Shown: one piece after another, positions 10,780 through 21,742 of the stretch | Layout: every line of letters starts with the position of its first letter | Numbering within the stretch: the stretch's first letter is position 1 | Origin: Rhytidiadelphus loreus | Lineage: Eukaryota > Streptophyta > Bryopsida > Hypnales > Hylocomiaceae | NCBI GenBank assembly: GCA_947034895.1 | Contig: OX344763.1 | Coordinates: 7,566,501 to 7,630,500, forward strand | DNA: 64,000 nt | Direction: 5' to 3' | The notes under the pieces: generated by a model | Seen by the model: only the letters and a program-made list of their open reading frames with translations | The model's database searches: none | What the model was told of the DNA's origin: nothing | Position numbers and translations under genes: made by a program

Positions 10780-11173
10780 AGCATCCCCACCAGTGTCTTC
10801 TCTATCCCTATCTTTGTAGGGATGAAGGGGAGCATAGATGGAGATAGGGAAGACAAGCTCCCACTAGTAGTTCCCTAAATTTTCAACTTATTGCTAAGTA
10901 GAGGTAGGAAGAAGTCAAAAGAAAACTATAGAAATAGTAACAAGGTCAAATGAATAGTACTCCCTCAAATCAATGAAGCACAACTCATGTTGGAAAGGTG
11001 AAAGTGGTTGAGGGATTACTCCATTTGAGTTCCCTATCCATCATCCCATTTGGGGAATTTGGACTCTCACTCCCTAAATTTTTAGGGATAGGAAATGTTG
11101 GCGGGGGATTTTTCTTCCCTAATTGGATGAAAATCATTCAGATAGGGATAGGGAAGCCACTGGTGGGGAAGCT
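10780..11173. mobile_element. MITE with AGC(A/T)TCCCCACCAGTG ends and 5-bp target duplication
   Basis: Terminal inverted repeats of about 33 bp start AGCATCCCCACCAGTG and, on the other strand, AGCTTCCCCACCAGTG. They continue into CTATCCCTATC with few mismatches. CTCAG flanks both sides (10775-10779 and 11174-11178). The 394-bp element has no coding capacity. Confidence 0.75.
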
Positions 11174-11291
11174 CTCAGTAGGCTCCGGCGTTGAATAATA
11201 TCCTAGAGCCAAAATACTGTAGCCATATAGCACTCATTGATCATTAGTTACCACCAAGTCACCAGTAGCACGCCTGGCCCCTGCAACAAGT

Positions 11292-11529
11292 GGCCAGGGT
11301 GAACTGACCCCTTCATTGCCCCCATTTTATTCCTAGGAAAAACACTGTGGAATTTTTTATTAGCAATCAGATAATAAAATTTGCAAATTCTGAATTCAGA
11401 TTTGCAATCAATGGCCCCTAATTTGCTGTGGGACATGTAGAAATTAGAAAAATCACAGCAAAAATTAGGGGGATTTTTTTCACAATAACCCCTAGCCAGG
11501 GCAATGAGGGGGTCAGTTCACCCTGGCCC
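11292..11529. mobile_element. 238-bp MITE with about 9-bp target duplication
   Basis: The inverted ends are GGCCAGGGTGAACTGACCCC on each strand. The right flank is CCTGCAAGT. The left flank is the same with an extra CA (CCTGCAACAAGT). Copy B shows the uninterrupted site near 26005-26020 (CTGGCCCATGTGACAGTGG). A target duplication of about 9 bp suggests a Mutator-type mover. Confidence 0.7.
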
Positions 11530-11639
11530 CTGCAAGTGGAAGGACCAATATGGTAACCGCAATGGATTACTTGAATGGCCAGACTGTCATATATTCTTAT
11601 TGGGGAATAAAACCTAAAAGTGGATGAAAGAGGATTCTA

Positions 11640-12049
11640 AGGTAGTATGCTGTAAAACCGATCCCCTTCTTCAAACCGCCCCTATTTTGGGGTGAGAAAT
11701 GGAGACAGGGTGCTCCTTAAATGGACCACTGTAGCAATTGAATGCATAGTGAAAAAATTATTTTTCTATTGCAAGAGCCAATCATTACTCTTGATTTCTG
11801 CACATCCGTTAACAAATTGCAAGTGGACAGATTTTGGGAGACCTATGGTCACAAATAGGTGCCTATGCCCTGAATCTTTGAAAATTTATAAGTAATTCAA
11901 AAAAGCTTGGAAAAATACAAAACCACTTGTGTTAGTTTTCACATCCATTTTTCTTTCTCTGAAAAATGATCTAAAAATAACGCTGTCCATGTAACCCTAT
12001 GAAAAAGGCGGACCAGCTCTTAAATGGTCGCTTTTAGAGCATACTACCT
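11640..12049. mobile_element. AGGTAGT-family MITE, complete reference copy
   Basis: The element starts AGGTAGTATGCTGTAAAA and ends with the inverse TTTTAGAGCATACTACCT, flanked by TA on both sides. The paralogous site at about 29081 reads GATTC-TA-ATGCAC without the element. The TA duplication points to a Tc1/mariner-type transposase; the terminal sequence is not one I recognise. Confidence 0.85.
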
Positions 12050-12112
12050 TAATCAACTAAAGAATGAATCATTTGGAATACTATATGGAAAAGTTTATTA
12101 ATATATGATATA

Positions 12113-12432
12113 AGGTAGGAGGTTTGAAAAACTCTAAAATGGACCACCTCCTTAAGTGTACACTATTTGTACATGTTGTTTTTTCATAGCCTTCAGAAAT
12201 GTACAGACAATGTACATTTTAGGAAGTGAGCCATTTAAGAGCCCTATGTCATTTCAACTTCAAAATTTTTATAACTAATTTCACAAAGCTCCAAAAAATA
12301 TGAAACAACTTGGATTAGATGTCAATTCCACTTGTCTTTCAAGGAAAATTTACTGAAAAATATTTCAAAATGTTTTACCTCCCCCAAATTCAATTCCAGC
12401 CCTTAAATGCTCCATTTATGGACCTCCTACCT
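12113..12432. mobile_element. AGGTAGG-variant MITE, TA-flanked
   Basis: The ends AGGTAGGAGG and CCTCCTACCT are flanked by TA. The 320-bp body includes an AATGTACA-type stretch and the SAAGCTCCAAAAAATATGAAAC motif region shared with other members (for example 44252-44555). It is absent at the corresponding point of copy B near 29137, which is also where A/B similarity ends. Confidence 0.65.
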
Positions 12433-12844
12433 TATAACTACAGTAGGACAAGTTCTATCTATACTGACAGTGGTGAGGTGGATACCTCTCTAATCGTGTT
12501 GTGCCGTAAACAGGACCCTAAAAATAAGCCCCATAAAGGTCTAAACACATTTTGAATAAGGCTATTTAATGACAATAGGAAAAATATGAGGCCACAAGAA
12601 GGCCCTGAACGAAGGCTGTGCTAGTTAGATCATTAAATAATTTTGAAATTAAATTAAATAAAATAATTTAAACAATATTATCTGATGTGAAAATATCAGT
12701 GCCACATCACATGTTTGATGTGGCAAAGTTCTCATTCATCACAATGTAAAGGTGTTTTTCCATTTTCCCAAAAAATTTAGAATTCTTCTCATCATTTCAA
12801 TAAATTGTCCTCCTCAATTCAAGCCTTGCAATTCACTATATATA

Positions 12845-12899
12845 CTTTTATTTTTTTATTTTTTTATTTTTATTTTTTATTTTTTTATTTTTTTATTTC
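12845..12899. repeat. T-rich simple repeat
   Basis: Tandem ATTTTTTT/ATTTTT units form a microsatellite of about 55 bp. No gene lies between 12433 and 13211. Confidence 0.85.
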
Positions 12900-13211
12900 T
12901 AGATTATGTATCCAAGTACTAGAATCTTGCAATGTTTACAGTCAATAGTTCTTATTTTTTTAAATGAAAACTTCTCTTCTTTATATATGCTATTGGGAGG
13001 TACTTAATCAACATTGATTTTATTTTATTTTTGGCACATCATCCCTACAATATTTATTGCAATAACTCAAAAAAATTGAACCATTTGTACACTCGTTGAA
13101 CCGATTGGACCCATAATAACACTATTACCTCTGGTAATTGCCAATTTATCAAGTAATAAACAAAACATATTTCAAAATAGCATCCATATCTGGGGGCTAA
13201 AGCTTGTAGTA

Positions 13212-13663
13212 AGGTAAAATAGCCCATTGTGGTTAGAATTAGGAGTTTGGTTTCATGCCGTCACTGAAATTTTTTAGGTTTTTTTCCATATAAAGAGAAG
13301 TGTGAGAAACAATGAGCAATTGAAATTATATTTTTTTGACAAAATTATGAATTTGCTATGAATTTTTGAAATGTTTAGTGCATCATGGCCCAAAAGAGTT
13401 TGTAGACTACCCTAGAACTAGCAAAATCTGAATCCATGATGCTCATCTTGTTCACCTAAAGCAATCATAATATTTTCTAGCTAACTTGGAAGGTCTAAAA
13501 AGTCAATTCTTACAATGAATTCACACTGAAAAGTTAGAAGTACTTAATGAGGTTCCTAATCACTCCATTATTGTCATATAAGACATGCATTGTGGCCCAA
13601 ATCTCACATACTAAAAAAACTTTAGGAGTACTTCCTAGGTGTCCACTATGGATTGTTTTACCT
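13212..13663. mobile_element. AAGGTAAAA(C/T)AGCC-type MITE, TA-flanked
   Basis: The left end is AGGTAAAATAGCCCATTGTGG and the right end is the inverse of AAGGTAAAACAATCCATAGTGG, each next to TA. The same end sequence bounds the larger element at 43364-44771. Confidence 0.65.
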
Positions 13664-16600
13664 TAAATGGGAGGAGCCCATCCAATGATAATTTGCTCAC
13701 ACTTTAATGGTCTACATGGCATGCCCCAGTGAGCCGGCTGTCCTATGCTCCCTAAACCACGAAACAAATGGCTAGACAAGGCCAATTGTTCACATCTCCT
13801 TGCACTTTTTTTTATCGATCTCTTGATTTCACTACAATGGACTAAGAGGGATGAGACTTTTACTCTGTATTTTTTTGAAAGACTGAGAGGATCAATCTTT
13901 TCACACTATATTTTTTTGCTTAGCCAACTCTTGAGATTATGCTGTTTTGGATGCTCAGAAGTTTCTTGCGCTACCACAAATGTTGAAGTTTTAGGGGTTA
14001 TATTATTTTGCCATGTGCATTAGCTTTGAACAATAATTTTTGGTGAACATGCATTGGAATATATGGTGTCCTCACAACGAACTCCTATTGACCAAGTTTT
14101 TAACAAGTTTTTTGAATGGAGAATGTCTCATATTATATTTTGCTTCTTAAGTTTTTTCTATTCCATGTGAAGGCTATAACATGCATACTTGGATTGAAGA
14201 TATCTAATGCACCTCACTAACAAGACAATTGATTGTTTTTTGTTTTGGGAATGGGCACATGTAAGGCCTACAAACTCATGGAATATTTGAAGATTTTTTG
14301 CAAAATTTTGCCCATCCATTAAGTCAAAATTACTTTAGGACCTTGTACTATTCTAGTGAGATGTATATTTTCCTTCAAGGATGTTTTTAAGTGCAAAGAG
14401 ATGTAAACAATTGGCCTTACAACATAGGTACCTATAACATAAACACCTATAATATAAATATCCTATAACTATAAAACGTGCCTATAATATAGGTACCTAT
14501 AACATAGGAGCCTAGGCTCAAGGGCTGAAGTTTCTAGGCTCACATGCTAGCAAATATAGAAGGAATGTACCAAAAACAATTTGTTTTCTTGAGCCACAAC
14601 TATTCCATGGTGTCCGAGAACTAACAAGCTTACCCAAGACTCATTCTTCTTGTAATGACTAAGATATGACGATTTTTGATATATAAGTGCTACTACAACC
14701 CAATACAAATCATAGTAAAGTATTTTTTCGTGAAAAGTGATCAACTAGCAATTGAGGATTAAGGAGAGAAAATAATTTAATTACATGCATAATTGAAATC
14801 ACTTTCAAATGTGATCATTATAATTTGAAATAGTGATAGAAATGCTTAGCGAAATTAGTTAGAAGCACAAATGGCGCTTTTTATTAAGCACAACAAAACT
14901 ATATAAAAATACTTGGGCACCAATTCAATTTTCTAGAGCAGAATCTACAGTCCTAAAAAGAAGATCATTTACAAATGGTCAATATAAGTTGAAGCATGTA
15001 GAAGCAAATAGATAAATTGCAAAAACATCCAAACAATATAGAAAAAGCCAAGAGTGAAAGAGCCTAGATTATTTGAACACAACCTCTTCTCTTGATTTTA
15101 TGGAGATTGTAAGATTCTATACCTCATAGCCAACTTCGATGGAAGAACATAATTTTTTTTTGAAAACGCAGAACAAAAGTGAAGATGAAGAAGTTCAATT
15201 TTGGAAGAAAGACAATGTCTTACGCCTCACAACAATGATACAAGGAATCAACTTGGTGGTAGCCATATGGATGATAAAATGGACATAGTCAAAAAAATCT
15301 ATGATGAAGGGTGGTTGATTGAAATTGTGCCATGGTACCAATAGTGTATATATCTAAAAATGTAAGAGATGGACCACAAGTGGCAAAAATTGTTGACGTA
15401 TGTAAAGAATTTCAGAATTTTTGGTAATTTTTAGTGTCCAAGACAAATTGACTAGTCCAAGACAATTTCAAAGCAGAATAGAAAGAACAATTAAGTCAAA
15501 TAGTCCTGAAATGTGGAAAAGACTATTAGATAGTCATACGGAGGAAGTTAGGGTTATACTTGAAGAAAATAGTTAGACAAATTGACAAAAGAAGTTAATT
15601 GGGAGTTAGTTATGGTGCCAAAAAGAAGATAACACAAATTAACAATATTTTTTTTTCTCTCAAGCTTGTAGTTTTGCTCACCTTCCTATCAATTGTACAT
15701 GTGCACTCCTTCAATACAATATAATTTTTGATCAATTCATTGTATGTTCAGATATGCAAGTAATTGGCATTGGTCATCATTCATGACAATTAGCAAGGGA
15801 TGGACATTGTTTTTTAATTTTATTATGGTCTATTAGTCAAATTAAGTCTAGTATTGCATTATGTTTGATTTCCATTCATCACTGCTTTGTATTAATTTGT
15901 TGAGTAATTAGACTCCACGCATTGGCTTATTGTAGATTTTGACAAATCTTTTTTGTGTGAGAATGGTCATTGAAGTCAATTAGTTTGAGAGCCAGGGAGT
16001 TAAATGATTAAGCCAAGGATTGGTAGTTTCCTCTTCTTGCAGTGTTTAGTTGGAATGGAAGTTGCATTGCGGATCAATGTGAGACCCATATATAGTTGTC
16101 ACATGGATTTTGAATTTTTCCCCCCAGCTTTTATTCACTTTCACTAGAATTTATAGTCAAAAAGACCTAAAAAGAACATTTGCATCATGTTTGGTAGAAG
16201 TCTCTACAAATATGGTGAGTGAGTCTTAAAATCTTGAAAGTGCCTTGAGCACTTCCATTTCCTACTTTTAGTGTCTAAATAGGTGCGTAAAAGGTCAATT
16301 AGGAATTTGAGATAGAATTAGATTCCATTGCCTAAAATAGTAGAAAGATGTTTAAATTAGACTATACCCAGATTAACCCTTTGAGTGCATGTGACAAAAT
16401 GTAGGCTATAAGAGTTAATAGTACATGATAGGAAATGTCCTACTAATTCCTAGAAATTAATATGCATGACCTTCGTAGGGGTAATCCTCCAATTCGTGAA
16501 AACCGTAGAAAGTTACTTTTGCATATGTGTGACCAAGATTGGAGAGAGGCGTTTTTAGGATGAAAATACACTAGAAGCTCAATGGCAAAATTGATTCATC

Positions 16601-17914
16601 CAGATTTTCTATTAGGTGAATGATTCCTCCCTAGAAGAATTAAACACGCGGTAATTAAATTTGATCCTCTTATAAATTGTGCAAAGTATAATATTCAAAG
16701 TAATGGCCATTAGCATTAGTAGCCTATCAAAAGTTTGCTACACTTGCGAAATTCTCAAATATCCTTTTTTATTCCCATACAAAGTTCGTGGTCTAATTAT
16801 TGATGATGGTAAACAAGTTCAAATTGTACTAAGGGAAGTTCTGAACTAAGAATTTCTATTAATGAAAAAAGTGCATACTTTCCAATCATATAAAAATACA
16901 TTGTTACCGATGAGCTTATAGTACATAATGTTTGAATCAAATATTTGACCTTTCCCAAGTTGCCAAAAATCATCACCCATTGCAATGAATCTTGACCCGA
17001 TGCAAGGGCTGAGGTGAAACTATTCTCTTAACCTCAAACAAACTTCCCGTGTTCCAAGTGGTGATCTACCTTCACTAGAAGAAACCCATGTTTTTTGTAA
17101 CGAGCCTTGATTTTTTCTGACGAATTTTTTTGGATGTCTAAGTTGACATATAGCTATTTTTATGTTTTTAATGATGTTCATTAGATCATTTAGATGTCAT
17201 GGAAAACATAAAATTAGCTAAATGTCAACTTAGACATAAAAAAAAATCCATTAGAAAAAATAAAGGCTTGTCACAAATATTCATAAACCCAAGGATTCAA
17301 TAAAATTTGCAGTTTGTGGTACTTTGAATGACCTTGTACGTGAAAGTAAAAAATGGGTTTTTTCTAGTGTTTGTAATAGTATATATTGTAAGCCACAAAC
17401 ATTCACATTGTTGTTGCTATATCATCATTAGAGGATAATTCTTCTGGTGTTTTGATTTTGAAAATTTGTAGTGCAACCTTCAAGCATTAATATTAGACAA
17501 GACTTCAAAAGCATTTTGCCATGACTATTGGAGCTAGTAGATCTTCTTAATGTTTGGCATAGAAATCTAAAAAAGCCTAATATGCAGTGAAACAAAGAAA
17601 CATGCAAGCTTACTTGGTGCTCAGCTATAGGCCTATTAATAATCATATGTGAAAGAATCCTTAGTCCACTCTACTAGAAGGTGGCCTTATATGGCAATCA
17701 AGATTGTCAGGACTAAGTACTCATCAAATGAAATGGTCGCAAACAATGAAGCATATATAAGTTGCAATCCTCAAACATAGTTCAAATAGATTAAGGTAAA
17801 ATGAATAATTGGACAAATTAGCATATCTAAGTTAAATGTTCTAGAACATACATATCGCACATATCCTTTTGGATAAATGTCAACGTGATCACAGGTGAAA
17901 TAAACTGGTACTTG
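13664..17914. other. AT-rich spacer between duplication copies; no gene recognised
   Basis: Only short, unconserved open frames occur. Dispersed repeats are visible: 15270-15385 resembles 42665-42800 (both contain GGATGATAAAATGGACATAG), and 16690-16745 resembles 46848-46900 (both contain GTAATGGCCATTAGCATTAG). I see no promoter or RNA gene I can defend. Confidence 0.55.
14422..14512. repeat. Minisatellite of about 15-bp CCTATAA-rich units
   Basis: About six degenerate units of the form AACATAGGTACCTAT follow one another, with variants such as AATATAAATATCCTAT. Confidence 0.75.
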
Positions 17915-18559
17915 TTATATTCAAATCTCCTCATCCAAGCCATACTCACTTATCCATGTCACACTCGACTGCCAACATTTAGAAATGAATTTATCAAGAC
18001 CTAAGGAATCAATAATAAAATTGATACACTATTCGACTCTAATCAAAAATCTAGAGGGTCATAATATCTTAAATACAATGTCAAAATTCTCAACTAAGTA
18101 GCTACTAAGATGATCACAAGTACCTCATTCCAACTTGCTTTCATTGCCAATCGTGGATAAACAAGTGCTTTCAAATCTGAGAAGGTAATTGTATTGGAGA
18201 CTGCTAGAAGCATCAGCTACAAAAACAAAACAAATGTTAGTAGTCATGTTAGAATATCAATTCATCTGGACACTAAGAGGAATTAGAAGGTTTTGCATGT
18301 TCTACGTTAATTACTTTAGAAAGGTTGTCAAAGAAAAAATCAAATGCAAAATCTGCTCGTTGCTTCATAAGGCCAAACATCAAGGAATCATTCCTAGTTT
18401 CTACAATGCAAAATTTACAAACAAGAATTGTAGAACTAAGAATATGTCAATCATACATATAGAAACCGTAGCAACAATTCTCTTGGACTTTTATCACTTG
18501 GCTACGTTTATTGCATATCAATGTAACACTAGAAACAATCATAGAAGGAAACCTAATTC

Positions 18560-18712
18560 CACTACAAGAAAATGGGGGTATAAATGACTTGTTCACAATG
18601 ACTGCACCGACAACAATGACTTCAAAGTGACTGCAAAATGACTAATTTGCAGTCATTGTTGTCGGTGCAGTCATTGTGGACAAGTCATTTATACCCCCAT
18701 TTTCTTGTAGTG
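18560..18712. mobile_element. 153-bp CACTA-type foldback MITE
   Basis: It starts CACTACAAGAAAATGGGGG and ends with the exact inverse. TTC flanks both sides (18557-18559, 18713-18715), the 3-bp duplication expected for CACTA/En-Spm elements. The element is palindromic almost to its centre. Copy A lacks it (CCTAATTTTAAGATTG near 4210). Confidence 0.9.
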
Positions 18713-19729
18713 TTCTAACATTGAAAAATAGTGAGTGATCATGACTTTGACAATCTAGGGAAGATCAATACACCCAATACTATTTCATGTAGTAATTCAA
18801 GTCAATAACATACCTTGATGGGAGATGATCTCAAAGAAGGTGGCATATTAAAACTAACAATTCCATTCTTCAAATCCAAAACACACTCTTCAGAAATGCA
18901 ATCAAGAGGTGCACATCAATGATGAATTCTAGAATTTTCACACACAATATTCCAGCCTCCTACAAATGTTATTTAGCGATTGTCGAAGCAAAAATCAAGA
19001 ATATCTTCTAACGCAAGAAGTGCACTTAAGAAGCCAAATTATACACAATACCTAAGCTTTGAAGGCAAAAAGATGCCAATCGAGTCAGTCGCATTGTTGC
19101 CATCAAGCTCATAAATGACACCATCACTTACTCCGTTGTTTGTCCCTTCCAAAATCATTACAACATTCATATCAATGCAAATTCAATCAAGAGTGAGCTA
19201 GTGAAAGCACTTAATATCAAACCCTTCAACTTTGCCTCACTCCCACATTAATCATATCATTAACAGTAATGCCTTGTAACACACACTAATCATATCAAAT
19301 GACAAGTAAATGCATGAAAAATGTTTGGTATATATATAAAATCTTTCAATGCTAGACTCACCAATTGGGAGCTTGTGAATCACGGCCAATGCCAATTCCA
19401 CCTGCCTTATTAAACCAAAAATCTATAATCCCACCCATATCTATAAACCATAAATCTGTAATCTCATATTTAAAAATGTGGTTATAGATCCTCAACTTCA
19501 AACTTCACTACAATGCTTATTTTAAGGAAGTTTCCAAAATTTCCTAATGAAGTAGAAACTAGACTTCTAAAGCTTCATTTTGTTATTCAAGCAAAAGCCT
19601 ATTGAACCATCAAAAGGACAAAAAACGTCCTTGGTGTTCTTCCAAGGTTAAAAGAGAGTCATAATAATTTGGAATGTACAATAGTGGTCCTAAGACCATC
19701 GTAAAAAAAGTGTCTGCTGCGCTAGTCTA

Positions 19730-20455
19730 GGGTGATTGCAAGAAAGACTGGTCCTATGAGGCGTCACAATTGAAGTGACGGAGTTGGTTTTGGCCGTAAC
19801 TTTTGGAAATTGAAGCCAATGGACTTGAAATTTTTATGGAAGATTGCTAACTTAGAAAACATGAGATTTTTTATTTTTCAAAAAAATTGAAAAATAATGT
19901 AATAATTAAATATCAATTTCGCTAATTTGTCACACTTTGCAATTTAGGGTTTTTTAGTACTACGAAGTATCCAAAAAACATGATGTTCACTTGACTTTTT
20001 TGTGGCCTATTCCTACACTAGATGGGCATATGCCCACCAAAGAGAATTAAAAAAAACACAATTCTTTGTCCTCAACATGCATGCAAATAGGGATCCCTTG
20101 TGTATAGCACTCGAAACTTTCATGATGATTTCAACTTCTAGTTTTTGGTGAAATGTAATCACTATCAAGTCTTTATAAATGGCCAATTTTTAGTTTTTTT
20201 TTATTCATGATTTTTCAATTTTTATTAATTTATACTTAATTTTATCTACTTTCTGTGACAAAATGTCATTTTTTTTAAGTAGTACTGTTTCAGTATTATA
20301 AAGTACTCAAAAGTACTATTGGTTGTTGATTTTTTAGATCAACAGCTGAGATTTTTCCATTTTGTAGTACTCCTAATACTCCTAGTACTGGGCAGAAAAA
20401 ATGCAGTTTTTGACCAAACGCTACCGAAATCGTTCGGTCTTTCTTGCAATCACCC
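19730..20455. mobile_element. 726-bp non-autonomous DNA element with GGGTGATTGCAAG ends
   Basis: The left end GGGTGATTGCAAGAAAGAC is perfectly inverted at the right end, and TCTA flanks both sides. Copy A shows the empty site AGTCTAGCTAAAC near 5223. A GGG start with a 3- to 4-bp duplication (CTA or TCTA) would suit a PIF/Harbinger (Tourist-like) mover, but the superfamily is uncertain. It has no transposase. Confidence 0.8.
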
Positions 20456-20885
20456 TCTAGATAAACTTAGCCTTTTCTCACGGATGTGGGAACTGGGAAG
20501 TGACTACTACCATTGGTACCTCCTTAAAAGGGCCAAAATGAATGGGCAACATTTATAGAATTTATAAAATGACTCTATGCTCAATAAATTTTCTATGAAA
20601 TTTGGCTTAATAATTGCATTTACTTCCAATTTCCTATGGCCTTGTAGCTAGACCAAGAAACTCTCTAGCCAAACCAAAAAAACAAACCAAGTAGTATTAA
20701 AGCAGTAATTTAGCTTGGCTAACATGACGACTTCATCAATGTAGGGAATTGCTAAGTAACTTGGAAAATCAATCTTGAAAAAGAATTGGGCCCCTAAAAT
20801 TGCATTAGCACTTTCATAAGTCACTGTTGGTACCTCCAATGCACGGTATCTACAATTAGAGCGATCACTTGGAACTCCAACAGGG

Positions 20886-21318
20886 GTGCTATTCTCATCG
20901 GATTGTTCCAATGATGTGCATGTCACCATTTCTCTCCAACACCAATCTGTAAACCCCATGTATGAGTTTGTGATCAACAAATGGAGCAATAAACAGTCAA
21001 AGGTTTGGCAAAAGTCTCAAGGGCCCAATCTCTGTACTATCCTAGTGGGATTGAATAAGCCACGACTTAATACCATGAACAACCTATGAATCTCCATTGA
21101 CAAAACCACTAGGCTCCTTTGGATGGGTCAAGTAAAGGAATCCAACTTTGAGTTTCTGTTCCTCATTTATAAGGACCCCCTTGTTCTTGTAAGATATATG
21201 GTATGTCTATTTCACTACTTAGGATGTACCACTCACTTACTTGAACATCATGGTGTTGGCTATGGAGTAATCAATACTTCAAATGTAAGCATTATTGTAT
21301 TGTGCTTTGAATGAGGAG
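20886..21318 (+). pseudogene. Plus-strand relic of a FAMeT-domain gene (copy B)
   Basis: Reading forward, the sequence gives NDVHVTISLQHQSVNPMYEF, then VINKWSNKQSKVWQKSQG, and after a TGA at a position where TGG (Trp) is expected, ISIDKTTRLLWMGQ and LIYKDP. These are the same motifs, in the same order, as a domain of the minus-strand gene 0.4 kb away. Upstream, only the interval from 20456 resembles copy A. It is a fragment of one domain, on the opposite strand to the TIR-FAMeT gene. Confidence 0.65.
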
Positions 21319-21742
21319 CTTGTCTAGGCAAGCCAAAGTTCAATATACTAAGTTTGTGACAAAAATTAGCACTATTCTACTTGTTTATCTTAGATCAAAG
21401 TTGCGGTAGACATAGAAGAATTGAAGACCCTAAGAATCTCTAGTTTATAAATCTTCAATCGAACATTTGAAATTTTTGGCTTAGGTATGTAACTACTTCA
21501 CAAATACTATACACATAAAACTAATATATGAGCATTGGCATCATCTATCTACAATCAAGCTTTGATCTTTGTATGAATTAAATACCCTTCATTTATCCTT
21601 GCATGCCGCTCTACATTCATACTTTAAATTTAGGCCATTTAGGTGTCACAAGCCTAAGCAATGTGAATTTTCTTGTCCTAATTCAATTGGTGGAAGATTA
21701 GATAGTTCCTAGTGAAATGTTTGAATACATCGCAGGTGCATC

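Larger units (their letters stand above)
1495..12110. repeat. Segmental duplication, copy A (paralogue of 17915-29140)
   Basis: Matching blocks occur in the same order in both copies. Examples are 1510-1710 with 17930-18115, 2326-2507 with 18117-18300, 3978-5300 with 18305-20560, the TIR-FAMeT gene with its counterpart, 9890-10090 with 25630-25870, and 11560-11638 with 29015-29085. The left edge is about 1495/17915 and the right edge about 12110/29140. Length differences are mostly transposon insertions in one copy only, so each copy supplies empty sites for the other. Confidence 0.85.

Noticed and set aside
14422..14512. CRISPR-like array
   Set aside because: Units are directly adjacent and degenerate, with no spacers, in a plant nuclear setting. 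It is a minisatellite.
20648..20989. Minus-strand open frame of 113 codons between the FAMeT relic and the upstream block of copy B
   Set aside because: It overlaps the plus-strand FAMeT relic and has no recognisable domain. Copy A lacks most of the interval, so conservation cannot be tested.
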